In this document: positions 1 through 5,036 of the stretch, in pieces
Numbering within the stretch: the first letter of the stretch is position 1
Layout of the letters: each line of letters starts with the position of its first letter
Assembly (NCBI GenBank): GCA_947306845.1
Contig: CAMZHP010000156.1
Span: 1 to 7,740, forward strand
Direction of reading: 5' to 3'
Source: an uncultured Prevotellaceae bacterium
Lineage (GTDB): Bacteria > Bacteroidota > Bacteroidia > Bacteroidales > Bacteroidaceae
DNA length: 7,740 nt
Translations under genes and position numbers: made by a program
Notes under the pieces: generated by a model
Told to the model about the DNA's origin: nothing
What the model saw: only the letters and a program-made list of their open reading frames with translations
Database searches by the model: none

Positions 1-125
1 AGCATGGTGGTGAGCCCAGCTCTGTGAAGTTCTGTGCCAAGATCGGCATGAACTACGCTTCTTGCTCGCCGTTCCGTGTGCCTATCGCACGTCTGGCCGC
101 CGCACAGGCTGCTGTAGAGGAGTAA
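1..125 (+). CDS. ppdK: Pyruvate, phosphate dikinase, C-terminal end (partial)
   Basis: Only the last 40 codons are present, read in frame from base 3 to the TAA at 123-125. The visible peptide starts [15 protein letters not shown] and continues with the hallmark C-terminal block [18 protein letters not shown]. In characterised enzymes of this family that block carries the active-site cysteine, and the HGG(D/E)PSS stretch lies in the PEP/pyruvate-binding barrel. The enzyme interconverts pyruvate, ATP and phosphate with PEP, AMP and pyrophosphate in the cytoplasm, and is common in anaerobic Bacteroidota glycolysis/gluconeogenesis. The Glu after HGG, where Asp is usual, is a conservative change. 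A strong terminator 23 bases after the stop ends the transcript. The upstream part of the gene is outside the window, so length and start cannot be judged. Confidence 0.93.
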   Translation, partial: HGGEPSSVKFCAKIGMNYASCSPFRVPIARLAAAQAAVEE

Positions 126-148
126 AAACTACTCTTACATAATGAAAG

Positions 149-177
149 GGACCTGTCCGTTTGGGCAGGTCCTTTTA
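149..177 (+). terminator. Intrinsic terminator of ppdK
   Basis: A perfect 10-base-pair stem, allowing one G-T pair, joins 149-158 to 163-172 (outer arms GGACCTG and CAGGTCC) around a four-base GTTT loop. It is followed directly by TTTT. It sits just after the ppdK stop codon and points the same way. Confidence 0.9.
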
Positions 178-190
178 TTAGTGTGTCCTG

Positions 191-299
191 ACGTTTTTTG
201 TACTAAAACGTCGCATAATATGCGATATTATGCGTTTATGCAAATAATTATACAATTGTATCTGAACAATAATCTTGACGCCATGAGTATTTAAATACT
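191..299. repeat. Cluster of four palindromes in AT-rich spacer
   Basis: Four inverted repeats lie in about 110 bases: ACGTTTT (191-197) with AAAACGT (205-211); CGCATAATA (212-220) with TATTATGCG (226-234); the perfect palindrome ATACAATTGTAT (250-261); and the perfect palindrome AGTATTTAAATACT (286-299). The first two hairpins abut without a gap. No gene is visible in the spacer 178-403, and no TAnnTTTG promoter box was found for the downstream frame. The role is unknown: candidates are transcript-end structures, protein-binding sites, or the scar of a lost mobile element. Confidence 0.6.
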
Positions 300-342
300 T
301 GCAGAATGGTTTTTTGTAGCGGCACCTTTTCATCCAAAATTT

Positions 343-378
343 CGGTCGGTTCGTCAATAACCACGGCCGGTTCGTCAA
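343..378. repeat. Imperfect 21-base tandem repeat
   Basis: The 15-mer CGGTCGGTTCGTCAA (343-357) recurs at 364-378 with one change (T to C), giving a period of 21 bases. Read on the minus strand the repeat encodes two seven-residue units containing Asp-Glu-Pro, in a 45-codon frame that ends in TAA at about 259 and has a stop immediately upstream at 389-391. That frame has no start codon, so it is at best a gene remnant. Confidence 0.5.
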
Positions 379-403
379 AAAACGCTTTTCAGATGATGGC
401 TGT

Positions 404-1636
404 ATGGCCTCCGCTGATCTGGAGCGCGACCCGTTCCCCGTGCGCATCGTCAGCTTCGAGCAGACCGGCTCGCATTATTCCAAGGAGCAGGGCTACGAGT
501 ATGACGGCCGCAACTACTTCTACAAATTCAACGCCACGACCACCGTCGAACTGTCGGAAGGTGCGCAGAACGTGAAGGACTGGGGCTACATCTACCACGA
601 CATCTATGCTGAAGACAAAAAGATATCCTGCGCCAACCTCGGCAGCAACCCCTACAGCGACACCCGCTATGCCTACTACTACAACGACACCCACCGCACC
701 GTGGAACTCTACCCCTATGTGCAGTACACGGGCGAGACGGAGATCCAGAAGGGCAAGCCCAAGACCTACGAGGTGGATTACAACCACAAGGCATCGTCAG
801 TATGTCCCGACGGCAATCACCCGCACTTGATCGACCTCGGCCTGCCCAGCGGTACACTATGGGCATGCTGCAACGTAGGAGCCTCGGAGCCTGAGGATGA
901 GGGTTATGAGTTTATGTGGGGCACTACAAAACCAATACCCGACGCGGCCTATTACGAGACGAAATACGACGACCACGACTACAGCGTCGGAGGAGGGGGC
1001 AATTCTATCTACTACCATAATGAGAGTTCCACAACAAAATGGAACTGGAACTTTGGTGACATCACCAACGGCGAATACTTCAGCATGGAATTCCTACAGA
1101 AACTCTTCAATCGTGACCTTATCGGCACCAAGACCGAACTCGATATTGCACGAACACCTGAGGACGCAGCCAATGCCTATACTGGCCTGCAGATGCCTTC
1201 GCGAGAACAGATGCAGGAGCTTTTGGATTACTGTTCACTGACTGCCTATTACGACGGTCATCCCTCAGAATCCGTCAGCTTTATGTTTACTGGCCCTAGC
1301 GGACGTAGCATACTGCTACCCTCTCACTACCGCAGCAGGACATTTGAGTGTTGTTGGATAGGCTCCACGGCTACTGTGCCTATTACGACCAGAGAGGAAT
1401 ATACTTACCGCGCAGGCTATTGGTCGTCAACATTCGACTATGAAGACGGTTCCGTCTGGTATCTTGCACCCCAATACTATTACTTTTCCGGAGGCACGGT
1501 CGATAAGTATACCCATATCTTCACCCCGTCGCAGACAATAGAGAGAATCACCCATGATTTTATGCTGGACGGGATGCTTACCTATAACAGTTTTAACGAT
1601 AATGGCAAAATTCGTCCTGTAACAAAGAAGAAATAA
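404..1636 (+). CDS. Probable secreted/surface protein with C-terminal 'LGLPSGTLWA' domain; 5' end probably truncated
   Basis: This is a 410-codon frame. Residues about 10-127 look like a beta-rich N-terminal module full of Tyr and aromatic strands. Residues about 137-410 carry the signature of a large Bacteroidota paralogous family: LIDLGLPSGTLWACCNVGA (142-160), PEDEGYEFMWG (163-173), MPSREQMQELL (264-274), GYWSST (338-343) and the closing GKIRPV (401-406). Members are usually exported surface or lipoproteins of unknown function. Here there is no signal peptide or lipobox: the first ATG enters directly in what looks like mid-domain sequence. The frame is open upstream to a TAG at 317-319 without another ATG. 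The start at 404 is therefore only the first available one, and the gene may be a 5'-truncated remnant or silent cassette. Base composition shifts within the gene: the block 661-720 is 34/60 G+C and the block 1021-1080 is 26/60. No terminator is obvious after the stop. Confidence 0.65.
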   Translation: MASADLERDPFPVRIVSFEQTGSHYSKEQGYEYDGRNYFYKFNATTTVELSEGAQNVKDWGYIYHDIYAEDKKISCANLGSNPYSDTRYAYYYNDTHRTVELYPYVQYTGETEIQKGKPKTYEVDYNHKASSVCPDGNHPHLIDLGLPSGTLWACCNVGASEPEDEGYEFMWGTTKPIPDAAYYETKYDDHDYSVGGGGNSIYYHNESSTTKWNWNFGDITNGEYFSMEFLQKLFNRDLIGTKTELDIARTPEDAANAYTGLQMPSREQMQELLDYCSLTAYYDGHPSESVSFMFTGPSGRSILLPSHYRSRTFECCWIGSTATVPITTREEYTYRAGYWSSTFDYEDGSVWYLAPQYYYFSGGTVDKYTHIFTPSQTIERITHDFMLDGMLTYNSFNDNGKIRPVTKKK

Positions 1637-1786
1637 AAGCGGAAGTAACGGAGGAATGGTTGCTAAAGGACAACGTGCGAAGAAGGGCCAACAGCCTACT
1701 TTCAAAAGTTTTGTTAATTTTTTGTCAAAAAAAACACATTATGCAAGAAAAATTTGCAAAAAGAGTGTAATGTCAAGAGAAATCAT
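1637..1786. other. Intergenic stretch without a supported gene
   Basis: The spacer after the 410-codon frame becomes strongly A/T-rich from about 1700, with runs such as TTTTTTG and a run of eight A. It contains one short plus-strand frame, ATG 1656 to TGA 1818-1820 (54 codons, very basic, starting MVAKGQRAKKGQQ). GGAGG lies only one base before that ATG, too close for a normal ribosome site. The frame runs through the downstream -7 box, so I do not call it a gene. No clear hairpin terminator was found. Confidence 0.4.
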
Positions 1787-1794
1787 TAATTTTG
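1787..1794 (+). promoter_or_regulatory. Bacteroidota -7 promoter box for the small membrane protein
   Basis: TAATTTTG at 1787-1794 is an exact match to the Bacteroidota -7 consensus TAnnTTTG. No TTTG lies at the expected 19-base distance; the nearest is at 1753-1756, about 30 bases away. The -33 half is therefore weak or absent. Transcription would begin near 1800 and give a leader of about 145 bases before the ATG at 1946. Confidence 0.55.
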
Positions 1795-1833
1795 CATGCA
1801 TCATTTGCAGACCGTGGTGAAACAACGTCATGC

Positions 1834-1926
1834 AATTGTTGCATAACAATTAAAATTGATATCAATTGTAATTAACCCATTTGGGCAGGCCGTAAGGCTG
1901 GGAAAGAGGCTGAGACAGCCTGCCCA
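1834..1926 (+). promoter_or_regulatory. Highly structured 5' leader, possible cis-regulatory RNA
   Basis: Three structured units occur in a row: AATTGTT (1834-1840) pairs with AACAATT (1845-1851) around GCAT; AATTGATATCAATT (1854-1867) is a perfect palindrome; and TGGGCAGGC (1882-1890) pairs with GCCTGCCCA (1918-1926). The last stem competes with two local hairpins. One is GCC (1889-1891) with GGC (1896-1898), capped by the GNRA-type loop GTAA. The other is AGGCTG (1907-1912) with CAGCCT (1916-1921) around AGA. The outer and local folds share bases and cannot coexist, as in a switch. An A-rich tract follows, and the ATG is 20 bases after the stem. I recognise no known riboswitch class; the GGCTGAGA piece alone is not enough for a TPP element. 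Confidence 0.45.
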
Positions 1927-1945
1927 TATAAAAAACTCAATAAAG

Positions 1946-2245
1946 ATGGATGCTTTTGATAAATTAGGAAGTATTTGCCTGGTTTTCAGTTGCTTGTTGG
2001 GAGCCTATTTCGTAGTGGTTCTGAGAAGTTCTATATTGCTGGCTGCGCTGTTTGGTGTAGCTTTCATCCCTATTTTGTGGATGCTGGGCCTCAATGTCCT
2101 TGAGTTCTTTACAAGGCCATTCAGCGAGAAGGGGATGAAGGGCCCCTTGACATGGGTCATTGTCCTCATCATTGCCATCGTTCTGTATGGCCTCTGCTTT
2201 GTGGGACTGAGAGAATTGCTCCACGAGCTGCACGTCATCCGATAA
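1946..2245 (+). CDS. Small three-helix membrane protein of unknown function
   Basis: The 99-residue product begins MDAFDKLGS. It has three predicted hydrophobic helices at about residues 8-27, 30-54 and 69-88, with a short charged loop (RPFSEKGMKG, 57-66) between helices 2 and 3 and a polar tail (HELHVIR). No catalytic motif or known family was recognised. The frame extends upstream to a TTG at 1856, which would add 30 residues (a basic, non-conserved-looking stretch). ATG 1946 is preferred because the longer form would translate through the structured leader, and the hydrophobic segment starts soon after 1946. The gene is monocistronic: it has its own -7 box and leader, and a terminator begins 27 bases after the stop. 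It is probably an inner-membrane protein. The structured leader suggests regulation after transcription starts, but this is inference. Confidence 0.72.
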   Translation: MDAFDKLGSICLVFSCLLGAYFVVVLRSSILLAALFGVAFIPILWMLGLNVLEFFTRPFSEKGMKGPLTWVIVLIIAIVLYGLCFVGLRELLHELHVIR

Positions 2246-2271
2246 TATCAGGCAACTGCCCCATCTTGATG

Positions 2272-2322
2272 CACTAAACGGGAGAGAGGTTTCGGCCCCC
2301 TTCTGTTTAGTGTATTCTTTTT
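2272..2322 (+). terminator. Intrinsic terminator after the small membrane protein
   Basis: CACTAAAC (2272-2279) pairs with GTTTAGTG (2305-2312). The stem continues inward with G-rich against C/T-rich arms (2280-2288 with 2296-2304, two mismatches) around TTTCGG. A T-rich tail (2313-2322) follows. It ends the small membrane protein transcript before the next promoter. Confidence 0.82.
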
Positions 2323-2332
2323 TGATGAAAAA

Positions 2333-2363
2333 TTTGGAATTAAGAAATTTTTATATAATTTTG
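2333..2363 (+). promoter_or_regulatory. Consensus Bacteroidota promoter for the PP2C-like gene
   Basis: TTTG at 2333-2336 and TAATTTTG at 2356-2363 are separated by exactly 19 bases, which matches the Bacteroidota primary-sigma consensus. The start of transcription is expected near 2370, leaving a leader of about 56 bases. A small hairpin lies at the expected RNA 5' end: GACGG (2372-2376) with CCGTC (2382-2386). Confidence 0.82.
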
Positions 2364-2425
2364 CAAATTGTGACGGATACGCCGTCGGTAATGATTTTCA
2401 TCAACTCGTCAACGATTAGTGAGCT

Positions 2426-3826
2426 ATGAAATTTGATATTTTGAAGCCTCTGTCCACTTCCGGAACTGGCAGGAAAGCCATTCAGGAAGACAGCGTCTTT
2501 CCTGCCTTGGGTGAGGGAACCATTCACGACAAACTCTTTATTGTTGCTGATGGCCATGGTGGCGACGGCAAGGGATTTGAGGCCAGCGAGTGCTTCTGCC
2601 AGACGGTTTCTGACTATTTCTTCCAGAATACATGCCCCGACGAACCGTTCACCGATGAGATGCTGGACGAGGCATTGCAGGGAGCTGCCAGTGCCATGGG
2701 ACGGCGGTGCCCTGACAGTCAGGGAACAAGTTTCGCATTGCTTTACCTCCACCGTCATGGTGTGATGGCGGCGCATGTGGGATCTTCGTGCATCTTCCAT
2801 GTTCGCCCCAAGGAGCGCGCCATCCTCTATCGCTCTGCCAGTGACATCAGGTCTTTTGTCGGTGGTCAGGAGCGGCGGGTGCAGCCGACAAGGGCTCATA
2901 TTGTCAATGTGCAGTATGGTGACTATTTCGTGCTGCTGACCAAGGGGGCCGCGCAATGCATCTCCGACGCCCGCTTGCAGGAAATCATCTGTGAGCCGGT
3001 CAATGACAACACCAAACTGATGAGGATGATCAGGGAACTGTCGGAGTGTCCTGACAATTATTCCATCACCATCGTGCATGTGAGCGGAGTGATGAATGAA
3101 GCCATGGACGAGCATCTGGTGGAAGATGTGGTTTCGGCTGCCGTAGCCTCTCAGGTGGCCTCGTCCGTTAAGGGCAAGGAGCCTGAGGGCAGAGAGGGCG
3201 TTCGCCGGCCCATGGCTGGGTCTTCTGATAGGAAGAAAGAGAATGCCGGAACCTCCGAAGCTGTTCCTCGGAAACCCAAGCCCCAACGGAAAGAACAGCC
3301 GATACAACCATCCCGCCAGAGTGAGAGAGAGTATCGCCGGGAAAAGGAAGACAAGAGCGGATTTCCCGTTGTGCTGGTCACCGCATTGTTGATTGTGGCC
3401 TTGGGCGCCCTGGCTTGGTGGTGGATGAGAAGGTCAACGCAGCATGAGGATGTGGAGACACCAGCCATCGAGGTGAAGAAGGATTCTGTCAAGAAGGATA
3501 CTGTCAATATCATGAAGGGTGAGCGGCCCAAGGCGATTGAGCTGCCGGAAGACAAGAAGAATGAAAACAAGACAGAGCAGCCCCAAAAGAAAACGGAGGA
3601 GAAGCCTGCAGAGACGCTTCCGTCAGATTCTGGCTACATGGGCCCATCCGGCAACTACGATGATCATGTGACTCAGCCTAGGACAGAGAGCACCACACAA
3701 CCTCAGCAACCTCAACAACCCCAACAGCAGCAACCCGCAGAGGAGTTCAAGTCGGAAGTGACACCTATTTCTACACCTGACCCAGGGACGGTGACACCAC
3801 GACCTGTGATACCCGAGGGTGAGTAA
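2426..3826 (+). CDS. Membrane-anchored PP2C-like phosphatase, catalytic motifs partly degenerate
   Basis: The 466-residue product has four parts: a PP2C-type domain (about 1-220), a charged linker (about 240-310), one hydrophobic helix (G312-W333) and a Lys/Glu- then Pro/Gln-rich tail (340-466). PP2C enzymes remove phosphate from Ser/Thr using two metal ions. Motifs seen are R16-x-x-x-Q-E-D22, VADGHGG (40-46), GTS (100-102), AHVGSS (116-121) and DN (210-211). Two motifs depart from the family: the usual GDS reads GSS, and the usual SDG metal site reads T172-K173-G174, losing its aspartate. The protein may thus be a weak phosphatase or a pseudophosphatase. With no signal peptide, the domain should be cytoplasmic and the tail outside the inner membrane. 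The tail holds a Gln/Pro run (425-437), suggesting a cell-wall-spanning or interaction role. The gene is transcribed alone, from a consensus promoter to its own terminator. No partner kinase or FHA gene is in the window. Confidence 0.85.
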   Translation: MKFDILKPLSTSGTGRKAIQEDSVFPALGEGTIHDKLFIVADGHGGDGKGFEASECFCQTVSDYFFQNTCPDEPFTDEMLDEALQGAASAMGRRCPDSQGTSFALLYLHRHGVMAAHVGSSCIFHVRPKERAILYRSASDIRSFVGGQERRVQPTRAHIVNVQYGDYFVLLTKGAAQCISDARLQEIICEPVNDNTKLMRMIRELSECPDNYSITIVHVSGVMNEAMDEHLVEDVVSAAVASQVASSVKGKEPEGREGVRRPMAGSSDRKKENAGTSEAVPRKPKPQRKEQPIQPSRQSEREYRREKEDKSGFPVVLVTALLIVALGALAWWWMRRSTQHEDVETPAIEVKKDSVKKDTVNIMKGERPKAIELPEDKKNENKTEQPQKKTEEKPAETLPSDSGYMGPSGNYDDHVTQPRTESTTQPQQPQQPQQQQPAEEFKSEVTPISTPDPGTVTPRPVIPEGE

Positions 3827-3850
3827 GGGGAAATTTCCTCTCATAAATAG

Positions 3851-3886
3851 GGAAAACTCTACTGCCGTTTAGGAGTTTTCCTTTCC
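3851..3886 (+). terminator. Intrinsic terminator of the PP2C-like gene
   Basis: GGAAAACTC (3851-3859) pairs perfectly with GAGTTTTCC (3873-3881) around a 13-base loop and is followed by TTTCC. It starts 25 bases after the PP2C-like stop. The arms also place an A-tract on one side and a T-tract on the other, so it could act on both strands. Confidence 0.75.
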
Positions 3887-3890
3887 GTGG

Positions 3891-3961
3891 CCGGTTCTTA
3901 ATTGCGAACTTTGCATCAGAAAGACAAACCTGATGGAAGGCAAGTCGCAATTAAGAATCGG
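3891..3961. repeat. 71-base hairpin element with nested stem
   Basis: A 17-pair stem, with one G-T pair and no gap, joins 3891-3907 (CCGGTTCTTAATTGCGA) to 3945-3961 (TCGCAATTAAGAATCGG). A second stem is nested inside: CATCAG (3914-3919) with CTGATG (3930-3935) and a 10-base A-rich loop. The element lies just after the PP2C-like terminator and has no coding potential. It is not followed by a long T tract. It resembles a small palindromic mobile or REP-type element more than a terminator, but no target duplication is evident. Confidence 0.6.
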
Positions 3962-4004
3962 TTTCTATTTATATATTGTTATTGAGGCATAATTAGTTCT
4001 TTTG

Positions 4005-4025
4005 ATAATCCCTTGATTATTTTTT
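4005..4025 (+). terminator. Weak AT-rich terminator-like hairpin
   Basis: ATAATC (4005-4010) pairs with GATTAT (4015-4020) around CCTT and is followed by TTTTT. The stem is short and AT-rich, so it is a weak terminator at best. It is one of several stem-loops stacked in this gene-free spacer. Confidence 0.35.
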
Positions 4026-4030
4026 ATGGG

Positions 4031-4064
4031 GCAGGATGGATGTGAATCCGTCCTGCTTTCTTTG
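4031..4064 (+). terminator. Terminator-like hairpin with GNRA-type loop
   Basis: GCAGGATGGAT (4031-4041) pairs with ATCCGTCCTGC (4046-4056), 11 pairs including one T-G, with a GTGA tetraloop. It is followed by a T/C tract (TTTCTTT). No gene ends nearby: the PP2C-like transcript should already have stopped at about 3885. It may therefore terminate a short untranslated RNA starting within about 3960-4000, or serve as a backup terminator. Confidence 0.6.
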
Positions 4065-4080
4065 TAGGTAGAGAAGGGAG

Positions 4081-4115
4081 GTGGGAAGTGAGAGGTGAGA
4101 GGTGAGGGGTGAGAG
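4081..4115. repeat. Five tandem 7-base purine-rich units (GTGAGAG type)
   Basis: The heptamer GTGAGAG occurs in register at 4088-4094, 4095-4101, 4102-4108 (as GTGAGGG) and 4109-4115, preceded by a divergent unit GTGGGAA at 4081-4087. The strand is almost purely purine plus T. There is no coding role. Such arrays are prone to length change between strains. Confidence 0.8.
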
Positions 4116-4132
4116 AATGGTCTTTTTATAGG

Positions 4133-4153
4133 TGTTGCGTCGGAAACGCAACA
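4133..4153. repeat. Short REP-like hairpin
   Basis: TGTTGCGT (4133-4140) and ACGCAACA (4146-4153) form a perfect eight-pair stem around CGGAA. It lies between the two heptamer arrays and has no T tail. It may be a dispersed palindromic unit; copy number elsewhere cannot be seen from this window. Confidence 0.5.
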
Positions 4154-4170
4154 TACGGAGAAACTGATCC

Positions 4171-4205
4171 TCAATTTTCAATCTTCAATTTTCAATCTTC
4201 AATAT
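4171..4205. repeat. Five tandem 7-base units (TCAATTT/TCAATCT)
   Basis: TCAATTT and TCAATCT alternate in exact register over 4171-4198, and a fifth unit TCAATAT ends at 4205. This gives a 7-base period with a 14-base super-period. The array overlaps the likely -33 region of the ABC ATPase promoter, so unit number could influence that promoter (inference). Confidence 0.8.
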
Positions 4206-4220
4206 TATTTCGTACCTTAG
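4190..4220 (+). promoter_or_regulatory. Likely promoter of the ABC ATPase gene
   Basis: TACCTTAG (4213-4220) matches TAnnTTTG with one change. Exactly 19 bases upstream is TTTC (4190-4193), one change from the TTTG -33 box and inside the TCAATTT repeat array. Transcription would start near 4227, leaving a leader of under 20 bases before the ATG at 4244. Confidence 0.5.
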
Positions 4221-4243
4221 CACGCTGAAAAGAGAAATGGCAT

Positions 4244-5029
4244 ATGGAAACTGTAAGACTGACGAATCTCACCATAGGATATATGGCGCATAAGAAGCGC
4301 AGGGTGGTGGCCGAAGGCATCAACGCCTCGCTTGAAAATGCTTGTCTGACATGCCTGATTGGCCCCAATGGAGTGGGGAAGTCCACCTTGCTGCGCACGC
4401 TTTCCGCCTTCCAGAGTCCGTTGGAAGGACAGGTGTTCATCCATGGGCAGGACTTGGCTCAGCTGAATGAGAAACAACTCGCCAAACTCATCGGGGTGGT
4501 GCTCACCGCCCGTCCTGATGTGCAGAACATGACTGTGGAGGATATGGTAGGCCTGGGACGCAGTCCCTATACAGGTTTCTGGGGAGGATTGTCAGCCGAG
4601 GACAACGCCATTGTTGGTGAGGCCATATCAATGGTAGGCATCGATACGCTCAAGGGCAGGATGATACAGAACCTGAGCGACGGAGAGCGGCAGAAAGTGA
4701 TGATTGCCAAGGCTTTGGCACAACAGACGCCTGTCATCTTCCTGGACGAGCCGACCGCTTTTTTGGATTATCCCAGCAAGGTGGAGATGATGCAGATGCT
4801 CCACCAGCTCAGCCGCACTGCCGACAAGACCATTTTTCTCTCCACGCACGATTTGGAACTGGCCTTGCAGATAGCCGATATCGTGTGGCTCATGACGGGG
4901 CCGCAACGGCTGGACATAGGGACACCGCGCCAACTGGCAGACAGCGGTGCTTTTAGTGCATTCATCGAAAAGCGGGGAATCGTCTTCGACCGTGAGCGCC
5001 TCTCGGTCAGGGTGGTGCCTGTCAGGTGA
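4244..5029 (+). CDS. FecE/BtuD-type ABC transporter ATP-binding protein (iron-siderophore/cobalamin class)
   Basis: The 261-residue cytoplasmic ATPase would power import through an FecCD/BtuC-type permease. Motifs are Walker A GPNGVGKST (40-48), signature LSDGERQ (144-150), Walker B VIFLDEP (164-170) with catalytic E169, D-loop 171-175 and switch His202. The block MTVEDMVGLGRSPYTGFWG (96-114) is typical of the siderophore/haem/cobalamin import class. By alignment with FecE, the Q-loop glutamine position is Thr88 (VVLTARP), an atypical residue. The substrate cannot be told from the sequence. Permease and binding-protein genes normally sit beside such an ATPase, but none is present: upstream is a 417-base repeat-rich spacer with its own promoter, and downstream is the convergent tatC. 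It is thus an isolated ATPase, perhaps serving permeases encoded elsewhere. The ATG at 4244 is chosen because Walker A then falls at the family-typical position. Confidence 0.9.
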   Translation: METVRLTNLTIGYMAHKKRRVVAEGINASLENACLTCLIGPNGVGKSTLLRTLSAFQSPLEGQVFIHGQDLAQLNEKQLAKLIGVVLTARPDVQNMTVEDMVGLGRSPYTGFWGGLSAEDNAIVGEAISMVGIDTLKGRMIQNLSDGERQKVMIAKALAQQTPVIFLDEPTAFLDYPSKVEMMQMLHQLSRTADKTIFLSTHDLELALQIADIVWLMTGPQRLDIGTPRQLADSGAFSAFIEKRGIVFDRERLSVRVVPVR

Positions 5030-5036
5030 TCCTGAC
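5021..5036. other. Palindrome containing both convergent stop codons
   Basis: GTCAGG (5021-5026) and CCTGAC (5031-5036) are inverted around TGAT. The ATPase stop (TGA 5027-5029) and the tatC stop (complement of 5022-5024) both lie inside it, and the two coding regions overlap by eight bases. Neither strand has a T tract after it, so it is at most a weak terminator. Both transcripts probably run into each other. Confidence 0.6.

Noticed and set aside
389..787. Minus-strand frame rich in Val/Gly opposite the 410-codon gene
   Set aside because: The composition is the complement of Tyr/Asp/Thr-rich codons of the plus-strand gene, and there is no motif or promoter.
1656..1820. 54-codon basic frame after the 410-codon gene
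   Set aside because: GGAGG is only one base before its ATG, the sequence becomes low-complexity A/T, and it runs through the -7 box of the next gene.
160..1889. Shared 10-mer TTTGGGCAGG at 160-169 and 1880-1889
   Set aside because: One copy is a terminator arm and the other a leader stem arm; the flanks do not match, so it is probably chance.
1880..1926. TPP riboswitch suggested by GGCTGAGA
   Set aside because: The remaining conserved TPP core (the ACC-CUU, CUGAUC and GCG-AGGGA parts) is missing; only the short GCTGAGA piece matches.
1856..1945. 30-residue extension of the small membrane protein from TTG 1856
   Set aside because: It would place the structured leader inside the coding region, and ATG 1946 gives a normal membrane-protein start.
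1921..1945. preQ1-type riboswitch tail suggested by ATAAAAAACTC before the ATG
   Set aside because: The loop core expected in the preceding stem is absent, so the A-rich stretch alone is not evidence.
2351..3307. Long minus-strand frame (318 codons) opposite the PP2C-like gene
   Set aside because: It mirrors the well-supported plus-strand gene, lacks recognisable motifs and would span the consensus promoter at 2333-2363. It is a shadow frame.
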